The translations under genes were made by a program, and so were the position numbers. This document shows, in pieces, positions 11,401 through 35,820 of a stretch of DNA of 64,000 nt. Source of the DNA: Pelecanus crispus (taxonomy: Eukaryota > Chordata > Aves > Pelecaniformes > Pelecanidae); assembly GCF_030463565.1 (NCBI RefSeq), contig NC_134643.1, positions 214,200,583 to 214,264,582 of the forward strand. The letters are read 5' to 3'. Below the pieces are notes generated by a model. That model searched no databases and was not told the origin of the DNA. It was given only the letters and a program-made list of their open reading frames with translations. The number at the start of each line of letters is the position of its first letter. Within the stretch, counting starts at the first letter, position 1.

Positions 11401-14400
11401 GTTACCATGCCACGATTTCTGCAATTTAGTTCTGTTTCCTCTCACACTGGAAGAGAGGCTTCTTTTCATTCCAAAATATGTAGAAAGACCAATAGGAAGC
11501 AAAGCTCAGAATCACAGAAGCATTAAAGCATAGCATTTTTACTTAAATTAATGATAGTAAAGTACCTACACAGGACTCAGGGCCAGATACACAAGGATTT
11601 CAGTTGCGAAATCAAGTCCCTAAATGTGTGTCTTTAATGCCTAATGACCTTAACCCCTATTTTTTCAGAAGTTAAAAACAGTTAATATAGAGTTTTTTGA
11701 AACTCTGTTCAGTTGTTTCAAACTGGATTCCTGAGATTCACATCTCTGGAATTAATAGCATGTTAAGAAAAAAAATTATGTGAGAGTTCATAAGGAACAA
11801 TATTTGCAATATGTTTAATTTCTTTTGCCTCCATAGAAAGAAAAAAGAAAATCATTATTCTTCCTACCTAACTAATTCACGGATTTTCTTTGAGGTGGAA
11901 GTATTTGCAGTGAGAGCTATTCTGTTATGAAGCACAGATAGAAAATAGTCATCTCAGTATATCTGAACAGACTCATGACCGTCTTTGTTGCTATTACCCA
12001 GATACCAGATATGTCCATTACATTCACTCCCAAACTTGGAGCCGTAACCCCCAAAGTGCCACAAAGTGTGAGCGTATTTGGTGGGAGATGGGAAGCAGAG
12101 AAGAGTCACAGGCTTGGGAATCACTAGCTCTGGGGTTATACAGTATCAGGGCTAGGGGAGACGGGTGGTCACAGGCAGAACTCATGAACCTACACTTCAG
12201 AAAGTTTCCTTCATTGCCTACTCAGCTGTAAGAAGCAGGAAAAAAGCAGATGCCAGTCCCACCAACAACCACCACCTAAATGAGCATTAACACAATATTC
12301 AGGTACAGGATCAACTGCAGATCTAGAGGAGGGTGCTAAGCAGAATTTTGCTGTTAGCTTAAATATAGCCTTGAGCAAAACAATGCCATCAATTTTGACT
12401 AAGCAAAACACTCTAGGGGTCTAAAGAAACTGTAGCCAGTTTAGAGCATAAATCACTCCAGCTGCAGGAAATACTATCAGCAGTAATCATTTAATCGTGT
12501 TCAAGTTGAGTAAGCGGTCACCCTGAGTTTGCCTATGCATACGTGAAGCAAGCTTATTTTGCATGAAATCTTTATAAGCACAGTAGTTGTCTCCTGTATG
12601 TATTAAATTTTTAGGAGCTTCTCTCAACTCCCTTTACTTGCTTTAGCTCCCCAGCTAAAATGCTGAGATAACTGCTTATGTTTCCTACTTGCCTGGCACT
12701 GTCAGAGGGAGAGGGGAGTGATTTAACAACTTAATGCTACAGAAATGTTGTTTTCAGCCAAAACAACAATCAAATTCCAAAGATGTCTGAGATTTGATTC
12801 ACGGTGTTTACCAAATCGTGGTTCTGTGACCTCTGCTTATCATTGCAATCATAAATAACTGGCTGTGTCCCTCTGCTCCTTTTAGTTTCCTTTATCCACT
12901 CTCTGTCTCTTACTTCATCCTTAAATTGTACGTTCTAAAGAACAGAGACCATCTTTTCACAATAATCAACTAACCCTGCAGGACTATGTGTGAACTGGTA
13001 GGTGCCTCTCTAATACAAGTAATGAATACTCAGAATAGTAACAGTGAGGTAAAACTGAAATACTTCTGTGCCTCGCTTGCAACTAGTTAACATCAAGTCA
13101 TTGCAGTTTGAGTTATACCGGCACATGGGCAAAACAGAGTCCCTGCGATCGTACAATTACATTCTAATGTTCTGCTCTGCGCTCTTCTGTTTACAAAGAA
13201 TATTAAGCACTTTGTAAATGTGATGCTTGGAATTTAACACGTAATTTAACCACCATTTTACCAACTTTGAATGTGACGTGCTTAAGTTTAATGGAGCCAA
13301 AAATGAATACTGGAAGAAAAGCATAATCTCAAAATATGTTACGACCTAGTATTGAAGCAGGCACCTTATGTGAAGGCAAAAATCCATGTCATTGCATGAT
13401 ATCATTCTATTCAAATGGAAGCAATTCATAAGTGTTTAGTATGAGCAAGCATAGAAATAGAAAGGAAATTTTTCATTGTGACCAGTTTTGCTCACAATTG
13501 GTTATATAGCTATTTTTTCAACTTGTGGGACAGAAAGAGAGATTTCTGTTCAGACAGAATAAAGTTGTTTAAATCTTTTATGAGAATTTATAAAAAGTAA
13601 TAATAAGATTTTTAATAAGTTATTTTTAGTAAGCCAAATTACACAAAAAAGGGGGGGGAGGGGATGCAAAAGCCTTTCAACATATGAGAATTATAGTCAG
13701 CATTAGTTTTAAAGTCAAGCTACTGGCAAACATCCATATCTCATAAAAGCAACTTTCCCAGCACTACCCACCAAGAACTTTGTTTCCCTCCTACAATATC
13801 CCCATGTGCTTAAAAAGTAGCCATGACAATTCTTAAGCATGTTGTGTAGCTAAAATATAAGACACCGGTTAATGAACTATGTACCCCTAGATCTGAATGG
13901 GAAAGTATGCCACATATGCTTAGATAACATCAGAAATAGAAAAGTCATGGGAAAGGAACTTAGAAACTACATTAGCCTATGAAATCTAAGATAAAAATCT
14001 AGCCCAGACCTCTAAGGGCACAGGTCTTTGAGGCCTTTCACATGACCAAATTATTTCATCATTCGCAGTGTTTAGGGGCAATTCAGCCTGTGATTGCTTA
14101 CTTAGTGGCATTTTTTTTTTCATGCCTAGTTCACCTTGCTGAAAATTCTGCACTAAGTACTGTTTGGGCGTGTGGAGAGAGGTACTAGAGGTTAGGATAG
14201 TTCTGATGTATATAATCTCAAAGGCAGTGGATTACCTCAGCAGCTGAGATCCTGTACTGGCCTCTCCCTGCTGTCCTGTGGTTTTGAAAATTTCAAGACA
14301 GAATTTCAAGACAGGAGGTTTTGGTAACGCACTTTCATCCGGGTTTTCCCTTTGGCTTACCAGAGCCCACATCCCAGCCTCAACACCATGTAGCTGGGCT

Positions 14401-17400
14401 TGTGTGAACTCAAAGGCTACTTCTGGAAGGAAGGAACAAGCATATAGTAGAGAGGATAGGAAACCTTAAATACAGAGTTAGGGAGAGGAAAAACCCCACT
14501 GCTCCATCTGGTCTCTGCTAAGACCATACCTATACTAAGGACATTGAGTGAGCATATTTTGTTAAGAAAACAAGAAGTTATTGTACTTACAAAGAACTTG
14601 TGCTTAAGAATGTAATCTTTGATTACTTACCGGGTACCAGCATTTGTGTCTGTCTTGTCTACAGTTTGCTTTTGGGTACTTTTGATACATAATACATATC
14701 ATTAATAGTATTCTTTTGTCCATATATCCCCAATTATGCTGAAAGATTCCCAGATTAAAAGATTAAAAACATGCCCCCTGAATTCAGCACTGCTGTACAA
14801 CAGGCCAGTTCTTGAATGAGAGGTCAGCAGATACAAAAGAATATAAGGGGAAGCTGGGAGAATATTGAACAAGACCAAATGTGCAAACTTCACAGCAATG
14901 AGAAAAAAATAAGGATTTCAGAGTTGAATACCTAAAGTGAAAATCCATTTTCTATTTTAATTACTTTAACAATGAAAGAACTCTCCATATGGTCTACTTT
15001 TTTCATCTAGTCCAAATGTGTAAATCTAAAATTAAAATTACATTTTTAAACATATTATATATCTATTTCAAAGAACACCCAGGCAAACCTGCTTTCTCTT
15101 TTTCCTCTTACGCATCTCTTCACACATCTCTTTTTCCTGTTTTGATCTTTCAGGGTATGAGCCTGTGGAGTTGAAGTCAGTTGAACTTTGTTGTTGGCTC
15201 CATCAGCAGCAGGTTAAGACCCAAAACTCATAATCTGTCTGCAACTGTCCTGATATCTCTATCTCTTCTTTGTGCCAAGGATCTGAATACAAACAATAAC
15301 TTCAGATGAAAGGTGCTTTACTACCTTTCAGATAGTAAATCTTGGAGAAGAACTATTAGCCCTGGGATGAAACAATCCTTTATTCTGACTTTGCTATTAT
15401 GCAAATTAATTCAATAGAGTTCTAACTTTGACAGCTATAATATATAAATTGCCACCTCCTTACATACAGGATTACCTCACCTTCATTCCCTCGATTAAAT
15501 AAGAAACAAATGGCACAATAAGAAATTACTTGTAGGTATGTCAGTTTATTTGCATATACTTTGGTATTCTCTTTGTAGTACACGCAGGTTAGGTTAACCA
15601 GTCAGGTGCTCTCTTCATTATAGTTTAAATACTTACTTGATATTTTTTTCTGATATATAATGCAAGGAAACACACAAAAGAAGGCTTTTAATAGCTGTTA
15701 ATCAAGCCAGGCCAAAAATGAAGGCTCAGTTTACAGCTGAAAGGCTTTGCAGGTATAGAGATTCTGGTATATTATCGTGGTAAAATGTTAGTGCAGATGC
15801 AGTTTATACAAGCAGATAAACACTTTTGCCACTACGGTTTATTCTAAGCATTCCTTGTTTCTGCTGTCCCAGGTCAAATACATAGAGTAGCTAAGCATGG
15901 TTTTATGGGTGGAACTCCATCTACTCTTGGCAATTTTAATAGCATAGCTATTCTGGTCACACATCGTGACTCATCACATTCCTCCTGGCAAAAGTCTGTA
16001 CTCCAGCTAGGGAACTGCTGCCAAGCGACTGTATGTGGTTTGTCACAAAGAGAAAAGAAACCACCCAAAAGCTAAAAGTAAATTCATAAAGAAGTATCAA
16101 AATTAAGGTGAAAAACTCTGGAAGTAGGCTAAAATACCACTCCTCTCATTGCACGAAAATGCTGACCTTTGTTACACAGTTCTTGTGGATGCATGTAAGT
16201 CATGCCTTGAATTGCTCTTGCTCAAAACTCAGCACATCAACATGGTCAAGTTATGGCTGACACTCGACATCATTCAAACAGAACCTTTCCAGCATTGGGT
16301 AGGAACCCCTTGACCTTATACCAGCACCAGATAAACATCAAATCCTATTTACTCCTCAGTCTCCTACTTCAACACAGAAGGATGTAATTCATACTCCATG
16401 TGATTGTGAAAGACCAGGGTACTTCTGAAATCTTATGGCAGTGAAAATAGAATAAACTGAGTTTTACTGGAGTGGAACCGGAGCAAAATACAGGTGATCT
16501 TCAAACAGTGATAAGGAATCTTAACTACATTCAGCCTTGTACTCTCCTACTATTAGACTGTATATACTTCAGGAACTGAAGATAAAAGACTTTAACTTAC
16601 ACACACAAACAGCAAAGTAAACTACACATTTTATCAATTATTAGGACTTTTAAATAGCAGGAACAACAAGAAGTCCCAAAGGCACTGCAGACAACATAAA
16701 CATGCAAGTCACCTAGTAATCGTGATCCAGTCTGCAACACACAAAGAAAACTTTTGTATATGGAACATGGTTTCAGAATCTCATGAGACCAGAAAGCTCT
16801 CAGTGTTTCAAAAAGAGATTAAATGTTAACTCCATTGGTGTCTTTTGTCTGAAATTCACTCTTTCTATGAAATTCAACCCTACACAAAGAGCCAGAATCA
16901 GGATTAAGGATCTCATAAACCCCATTTAATTCCTTAAAAAGGCTTCTGTGCAGAAATGAATTCCAGTCTCTGAGAAAAGTTGTACTATTAACAAAAGTAT
17001 GCAAAAAAAAAAAAAAGTCATTTAGAATTAGTTTGAAAACTCTATGCTCCAGAAAACTTTTTAAATTTGGGGGAAAACTTTTCTTCTAAATGGAATTGTA
17101 CTTTAAAATATGCATTGAAATAGAATCTTAAAATATTTTCTCCTAAGAAATGATCACTATTAAGGTCAATTTCTCTGTTACTACTGGCTACAGAGTGATA
17201 GCAAAAAATGACAAGAATCACATCAAAGTCAGCTAGCAGCTACCAGGGCTTCTGGGCAGGCTTATCATTTGCAGGGTTTCTCCCTAAAATTAGGGAAATG
17301 GTCTTCCACTGATGAGGAATAGGAGGCAGAGAAATGCACGATAACGAGTCTTCTGTAATATTCTCTTTGTGTACCCTGTAGGAGGTTGAGTTCAACAAAG

Positions 17401-18905
17401 ACAGAGAAAAAGAATGAGAGAAAGAACAAAAGAATGAAAGAAAGGAAGATGACCCTGTATTCAATTTCTACACTCCAGGCATAGTCTTACTTAGGGGCCT
17501 CCCTATGAGTCCTAGCAGCACTTTCTGGTGATAGAGCAGTTATTGTCTGGTTAATTTACGTCCCTATTTAATGCATGACATGAATGGACTGAGCAGCGTG
17601 TTTGGTGAAGGGACAGGGAGTCCCTACTGACATAAGCTGGTGAACAGTAAAAAGAACAGTCCCTTCTAAGGAACTGCAATGCTGAAACTCTTCATGCCAG
17701 CTGAAACTTTATTTCAAAAGCATCAGAGCTCATTGTCGTGGGTTCCCTTGGCTAAACCTCTTGTTGTTAAACTCAGAGGTGGCTTGCTCTAACAAGCTGT
17801 TGAGCTATTGCTATCTGTCACAGAGCAAGAGCCACCTTGGTGGCTGTGCCAGTTCCAGACAGGCCTAACGTCCTCATAAGTTTGGGTGTGTTCCTCTTTA
17901 AAAAATGAAAAACAGCTTTTTTTTATTTCTTTTCCCTTTTTTTTCCAGTTGGGGTAAATTCCAGCATTATTATTTGAGCATGAGCCAGCCTAATGCTCAG
18001 TATGCCTGGGAGTCATAGAGGGTTTGCAAATGCTGCACTGCTGCAGGAAACAGTCCCTGGGAAATGTGGACATCGAGCTTCCCATTGCTTACCTTAGGGA
18101 AAGGAGAATACCCCAAGCAGGAAGGGTCTGTTTTATGGAAGGGATGACCATATAATTCTGTACATCACTGAATCCCAGAGGAGCTCAAGCTTCAGAGAAA
18201 GTGCAAAGTGAACATAGCAAGAGCCAGAAAACTAACAGATCAGTTGGAAAGCAGCACAGCAAACACTCAGCAGTGAAAGTAGCTAGCAACAGAAGTGGCT
18301 AGTGGGGGCTGCCACTTAAATAAAATCCAGTTTCCAATATACTGATTTCTCTATTATGTAAAATCATAGGGGACTGGGATACCCCAGTAAAATAGAAAAC
18401 TCAGTACTGGGGAGATGCTGTAGCCATCACATGGCACAGTGGTTCCACAAGCCCAGTAAAAAGGTTATGGTACACATGAAAATCAACTGCATTTATTTTT
18501 TACATGACAGATGAGATTGCTTAATGTGTAGGGAACATTTTAAGATATTTAGAGAGGAGGTTTGACGAAAATTGGCCTGCTGAGACAACTTGTGTTTCTT
18601 GACTGGAAGAATGCTTCTAAAATCTGAGGACACAACATGACCCCACACTGCAGACTGCCCTGGGACTGGGACTCACCTGAAAAATCATCAGAAAAATCAA
18701 GACAAGATCTTGATTTTATTCTTGCATAAGAAAAACTTCTTAGCTGTCCTTCAGAAGCCAGTATTCATAACTGAAACTTTTCATGTCATTTAAGTAAAAA
18801 AAAATTCATTCTGTATTTTCTTCAGTTACACACAATATATTCATTGTAATTACCTTATTCCCCTCTCCTGCACTGGAGTAGTACAACTGCGAGGTTTTCT
18901 TCATG
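8423..18905. other. Intergenic DNA, no gene seen
   Basis: About 10.5 kb without recognisable exons. The longest open frame, 201 codons at 10928-11533, is proline/leucine/serine-rich with no domain and is judged fortuitous. A CTCF-like motif lies at 8885-8900. Short poly(A) or purine-rich tracts occur at 9240, 9325, 13650 (poly-G), 17000 and 17398-17455. Nothing else was identified. Confidence 0.5.
8885..8900 (-). promoter_or_regulatory. Candidate CTCF site
   Basis: The minus strand reads CCCAGTAGATGGCACC, which fits every fixed position of the CTCF core CCANYAGRKGGCR. It is about 0.6 kb from the motif at 8276 and has the same orientation. This is a motif match only. Confidence 0.5.
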
Positions 18906-18912
18906 CCTTTTA

Positions 18913-18926
18913 TCACTAGGTGGCGA
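18913..18926 (+). promoter_or_regulatory. Candidate CTCF site
   Basis: The plus strand reads TCACTAGGTGGCGA, one mismatch from the CTCF core. It lies 2.2 kb upstream of the CCDC82 CpG island and faces the minus-oriented motif at 43388, so the two are convergent. This is a motif match only. Confidence 0.5.
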
Positions 18927-18929
18927 CGT

Positions 18930-20420
18930 TAGAAGCAAGAAACGTGATGAAGCCCAGAGACAGAGCAGCACCCCGAAACGTTAACTTCCACCACAGTTCA
19001 GAGGAAACACTAAATCCTGGTCAAAGTCTGATCCGTTTATTTATTTGAAAATTCACGTACTGACTTTAAGTTTAAAGCAATTAAAAGAAATGTCTGCCCA
19101 GGACCATAAATCCCTTAATGCACTATAATCCTTGAATTATAACCATTCTAACCTTTGCAATATAAACATTTTGGTGGGAATTCAACCCACCATCTACATA
19201 AATACCTGTCCACATCTCTTCACCATGTGAAATCCATAGCAGTGCTATGCAAATAAGATGAGAAAGAATTGTCTTTCATTTCCAGGTATTTCCTCTCCTT
19301 GTGGTTTTGTTCCCACCTATTTTTAAGGAAATACATGGAGACGTTTACAAGGTCTTGTTAAAACAGTACAAGAAATGTCAGCAGCATGAGTTCCAAGGTA
19401 GCAGTAGCTTTTTACCACAGACCAAGCAAAGCAGAGCAAATTTAAGACACAAATCGTGTTAATAAAATGCATCTGTAGGAGTATTAGCTCTGAACAGAAT
19501 CCAGCATCCTATTCAATAGACATTTTAAGCAGAAAAACAACAGAAGCTCATTATTGTAGATGTTAATAGTTTCCTGTATATACTCATCCAGAAAACATCT
19601 TGTTCTTGGAGCCCCTAAAGTAGTGCAAATTACTTCCTTATGAATTTATTGTACCCTCCATCTCCCAGACTCCTGTGCTGCAATACTCCCACTTTCCCCT
19701 GTGACTAAGACAACATCCAGGCCACCTGCCCACCCCCTAACCTCCATTTTTGGGGGTTGCCCACATAAGGGCCAGCCCCAGCTGAGAGCAGCACATGCGC
19801 TCAGCGATTCGGTGCATGCTGTGAAGTTGCTATTACTGAGAAAAAGAGCCCTGTGCTGAGCTGGCAGGTCTCTCCTCGAGCACCGGCACTAGTAGGACCT
19901 CCCTCTGTCACCCAGCCTCCGATTTTCCACATGGATATAGCATAAACTGCATAGAACCGGAGCCCTCGGCGTGCTCCTACTTCCGGCTGAGAGGCCCAAT
20001 GAGGAGCTGCAGGCACTGTACACAAAATGTGATCTATAGACACCAGAGAAAGTGTTCTTTCCTTCCAAGAGGCCCACAGAGGACAGGTGGGATAGGCAGA
20101 GGTTTTTCCAAGCATGAACACCACTGGAATTTCTGCTCCAGCTGGGCCACAGCCTGGCACCCCCAAAACATCCCCATAGTAACAGCTGCCACAACCTGTT
20201 TTCACATCCCTCATCACTTGGGGGTTGAACGCAATAGATCTAGCAGGTTTGTTCCCAAAGCTGCAGAGAAGAGTGCTGGCAGCTCTGAAGAAGCTGCTTT
20301 GGTGGGGTAAAGCCTCAGGCCAGGCCGCTCCTCAGTGACCGGCCACCAGCGGTGGTCACTGGCAGCGCCTTTGGGGAGGTGCTGTACCTCACAAGCCCAC
20401 ACAGATTTTCCTCAGGGATG
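18930..20420. other. Intergenic DNA upstream of CCDC82, no gene seen
   Basis: Open frames of 101-138 codons on the minus strand at 19801-20217 have no recognisable domain, splice context or repeats and are probably chance. Nothing else was identified. Confidence 0.5.
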
Positions 20421-20422
20421 AA

Positions 20423-20948
20423 ACAGAACAGAATCATTAAGGTTGGGAAAGACCTCTGAGACCATCAGTCCAACCATCAACCCAACAGCACCATGCCCAC
20501 TAAACCATGTCCCCAAGTGCCACATCTACACATTTTTAAACACCTCCAGGGATGGGGACTTCACCACCTCGCTGGGCAGCCTCTTCCAATGCTTGACCAC
20601 CCTTTCCGTAAAGAAATTTTTCCTAATATCCAATCTACACCTCCCCTGGCGCAGCTTGAGGCCATTGCCTCTCATCCTATCACTTGTTACTTGGGAGAAG
20701 AGACCAACACCCACCTCACTACACCCTCCTTTCAGGGAGTTGTAGAGAGCGATAAGGTCTCCCCTCAGCCTCCTCTTCTCCAGGCTAAACAACCCCAGTT
20801 CCCTCAGCCGCTCCTCATAAGGCCTGTGCTCCAGACCCTTCACCAGCTTTGTTGCCCTTCTCTGAACACGCTCCAGCGCCTCAATGCCTTTCTTGTACTG
20901 AGGGGCCCAAAACTGGACACAGTATTCGAGGTGCAGCCTAGGATGCAT
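20423..20948 (-). mobile_element. CR1 LINE fragment, 5'-truncated
   Basis: On the minus strand the sequence encodes the end of the CR1 ORF2 protein. A 140-codon open frame (20526-20948) contains the typical [37 protein letters not shown]-type and HWKRLP segments that follow the reverse transcriptase palm. It then runs into the CR1 3' tail, seen on the plus strand as AATCATTAAGGTTGGGAAAG followed by GACCTC. The copy is 5'-truncated just past the [11 protein letters not shown]-type motif, as most CR1 insertions are. The frame ends early compared with intact CR1, so the copy is defective. A 225-codon frame on the opposite strand is an antisense shadow. Confidence 0.92.
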
Positions 20949-21029
20949 TTAGGGCGAGCAAAAAAGCCATCACAACTAAACCACCTCACTCTAACGCTGC
21001 TTGAGACCCACGGGAGCAGGCGCTGGCGA

Positions 21030-21118
21030 GGCGTGCTGCCCCTGCGGCGGGAGGACTCGAACCCGCCACCTCAGGCTCTCCGCGCCCACCCGCAGAGCCC
21101 AGGCACACCACGTGAGAC
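21030..21118 (-). ncRNA. Possible tRNA-like Pol III element (perfect B box)
   Basis: The minus strand contains GGTTCGAGTCC (21052-21062), a perfect Pol III B box (GGTTCGANTCC). It is bracketed by a 6-bp GGCGGG/CCCGCC stem and preceded by a GGCTCT/AGAGCC stem. A run of six T on the same strand occurs about 95 nt further on (20962-20967) and could terminate Pol III. However, I could not fold a full cloverleaf: the T-arm has an odd loop and no convincing acceptor stem or A box was found. It may be a decayed tRNA gene, a tRNA-derived repeat, or chance in a CpG island. Confidence 0.28.
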
Positions 21119-21119
21119 A

Positions 21120-21660
21120 CCCCCGCCGCGGCCTGCCAACACTTCCGTAAACACCGCGGCAGCTGAGTGACAGGGGGCGGCGGCCAATCGCGGGGCGCGA
21201 GGCACCGAGGGGCGGTAGTCTCCCTTCAGCCGCGCCGGCGGTGGACGGCGGGAACGTTAACGGTAAAAGTAACGGCTGCTGCGCGAGCTGCTGGGGGACG
21301 GGGGACGGGGGACGGGGGACCGGGGACCGGGGACCGGGGACCGGGGACCGGGGACCGGGACCGGGACCGGGACCGGGACCGGGACCGGGACCGGGACCTG
21401 CGTGTGCCATGGCCGCGGGGTGGGGTGCGCTCTGCTGGCCCGGGCCCGGCCCGCTTTGTAGCGTCGGGAGCGGGCCGCCGCCGCTCGCCTGCGGGGGCCT
21501 CAGCCGCGGCGGGCCGTGCTGCGGGGCGGGCAGGGCGGGTAGGCCCGGCACCCTGTGTGGGGTGGTCCCTCCCCAGCTGAGGGCAGCGGCTGTGGACGCC
21601 GGGCCGCTCCTCGGTGAGGCCTGCTGATGGTGACCCTGTAGGCTTCCAGCGTTGGAGGGG
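21120..21660 (+). promoter_or_regulatory. CCDC82: CCDC82 CpG-island promoter and probable noncoding exon 1
   Basis: A CpG-rich island just upstream of the first CCDC82 coding exon. Visible motifs are an ETS-type ACTTCCG at 21141-21147, a GC box GGGGGCGG around 21173-21180, and CCAAT at 21184-21188. No TATA box is seen, so transcription probably starts around 21200-21260. A noncoding first exon must splice to the acceptor at 21954. Candidate donors are GTAAAA near 21264 and GTGAGG at 21614, and the sequence alone does not decide between them. The island continues upstream to about 20990. Confidence 0.7.
21293..21400. repeat. G-rich tandem repeat in the CCDC82 promoter
   Basis: About 100 bp of short direct repeats that drift in unit: first GGGGGAC (7 bp, about 3-4 copies), then CGGGGAC (7 bp, about 5-6), then CGGGAC (6 bp, about 8). 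The plus strand has many GGG or longer runs with short spacers, so G-quadruplex formation is plausible. It is open in several frames (Gly-Pro or Asp-Arg repeats), but these are not treated as coding. Confidence 0.9.
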
Positions 21661-21961
21661 GTGATGGGATCTGTAGCCGCACTTCAGACCTGATTTTTCC
21701 GGTTCATTCTTGCTGGGTGCGGGCAGTTATGCTCTTCTACATTTTTTGAGCAAGGTATATCCTCTTCAGAAGTTATTGTGCGTGCTTACTTTTGTTTGGC
21801 ACTGATTTCTGCGTGTGTCTCTTAGTAACGATACTGTTAAAGTCATAAGCGTATGTAACAAAATATGCATGCCCTTGTACTTTTTTTTCTTTTGACTGCC
21901 ATAATGTAGTAAGTGCTATGTTTTACTTGTTTATATTTTGCTGCATTGTCACAGCCTTCCA

Positions 21962-34217
<12,256 letters not shown>

Positions 34218-34530
34218 GTGGTCCTGTAGCTCTTTGAAAGACATCTTGTAAAAATTTGAATGGCCTGCTTGATCTGCATGCACTTTATCTCTGCTTGGTC
34301 TTCAAGATTCTTTTTAGGCTGTGTTGTACTTAAATCCATATGCCTTTAAACTACTGTTTGAGAATGTGCTGTATCATCTTTTCTCATCTGTGTCAATAAT
34401 AACACAAAGTTTTACCAAATCGGTCCTTCCAGTCTTACGGCATAGGTCACTTTAAGTTTCCTTCTGTTCTTAAAAATAACATCTCAATATCTGTTTATTT
34501 GTGAAATAAAACTTCCACCTATTTATATTG
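34218..34530 (+). other. CCDC82: CCDC82 3' UTR and poly(A) signal
   Basis: AATAAA at 34505-34510 lies about 290 nt after the stop codon and is the likely cleavage signal. A second AATAAA at 34688-34693 could give a longer 3' UTR. Confidence 0.75.
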
Positions 34531-35190
34531 AGCTGCATCGTAGGGAAGGTAGTAGATGCCGAGACCTTTTGAAGTAGGCATATTTGGAAAGGTAAGGCTA
34601 TGTTATACAAGAACGTATGATTTGCATCTTACCTTCCTTGGTGCTTGTTATATACAAGTAAGTCCAACCGTTTAGAATTATAGTTACAATAAACAGGTCC
34701 CAAATGCAAAGATATATTTCCCCTCTGAGGAATCAATATAGACTGTTGCAAGGCAACAGAGGAAATATTCTGCAGTTCTGACTACATTTGCAGCACAGTA
34801 GTCATTCCTCTCTTTAGAGAGAAGGTGATGAGTCACATTATAGGCGTCATACAGACTGAGTCTGGCTTAGCCATCTAAATGAACACTTGGGCCCACAGTG
34901 TCTGTGATAAGCAGCTGGGGCAATTTACTGAGATTTTAAACATCAAATTATGTTGTGCAAACATAATGGCAACAACTTGCAGTAACTAAAAAAATTAAGA
35001 GAATAGATTAATGTGGCCATGCAAGATAAGCAAGAATTCTTCCAGTATAACTTAACAGAAAGTAGGAGTTACTCAGAATCATGATGCATGGCTTACCTGA
35101 ATTGCACGAAGCCCAAATCAGAATTCTTTTGGGGCCAGGAGAGTTGATTTTTGAGGAGTTAAGAAGGATTAAGTACTGTATTGTCCATTC
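34531..35190. other. Spacer after CCDC82, no gene seen
   Basis: Ordinary AT-rich sequence leading into the CR1 copy. No gene was recognised. Confidence 0.5.
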
Positions 35191-35191
35191 T

Positions 35192-35820
35192 GAAAAGTTG
35201 GACACGACCCTGCAATGTGCACTCTCAGCCCAGAAGGCCAACCGTATCCTGAGCTGCATCAAAAGCAGCGTGGCCAGCAGGTTGAGGGAGATGATTCTGC
35301 TGCTCTACTCCACTCTGGTGAGACCTCACCTGCAGTACTGCGTCCAGCTCTGGGGCTCTCAGCACAAGAAGGACATGGGCCTGTTGGAGTGGGTCCAGAG
35401 GGCCACAAAAATGATCCGAAGGCTGGAGCACCTCCCCTGTGAAGAAAGGCTGAGAGAGTTGGGGTTGCTCAGCTTGGAGAAAAGGCTCTGGGAAGACCTT
35501 ATTGTGGCCTTTCAGTACTTAAAGGGGGCCTGTAGGAAGGATGGAGAGAGACTTTTTAACAGAGCCTGTAGTGATAGAAGAGGCAACAGTTTTAAACTGA
35601 AAGAGAGCAAGTTTAGATTGGACATAAGGAAGAAATTTTTTATGATGAGGGTGGTGAGACACTGGAACAGGTTGCCCAGAGAGGTGGTAGATGCCCCATC
35701 CCTGGAAGTGTTCAAGGTCAGGTTGGACGGGGCTCTGAGGAACCTGATCTAGTGGAAGATGTCCCTGGTCATGATGATCTTTAAAGGCTCCTTCCAACCC
35801 AAACCATTCTATGATTCGGT
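35192..35820 (+). mobile_element. CR1 LINE fragment with partly preserved ORF2 end
   Basis: A 223-codon open frame (35081-35752) enters the CR1 ORF2 C-terminus. It reads NRILSCIKSSVASRLREMIL, LLYSTLVRPHLQYCVQLWGS, then [59 protein letters not shown] and a stop. The sequence continues through the CR1 3' UTR to CCATTCTATGATTC at about 35803-35816, the expected terminus. Single-residue deletions relative to the usual CR1 pattern, and the loss of everything upstream, show a dead, 5'-truncated copy. The first about 35 codons of the open frame are flanking DNA. Confidence 0.93.

Noticed and set aside
10928-11533. 201-codon open frame
   Set aside because: ATG-started but Pro/Leu/Ser-rich, with no domain, no splice evidence and two overlapping frames. 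A frame this long is expected about once by chance in a window this size.
20493-21170. 225-codon plus-strand open frame
   Set aside because: It is antisense to the CR1 ORF2 remnant and then runs into CpG-island sequence.
21167-21627. Gly-Pro and Arg-Asp repeat frames in the CCDC82 promoter
   Set aside because: They are translations of the GGGGAC-type tandem repeat. The conserved CCDC82 start is at 21962 in the next exon.
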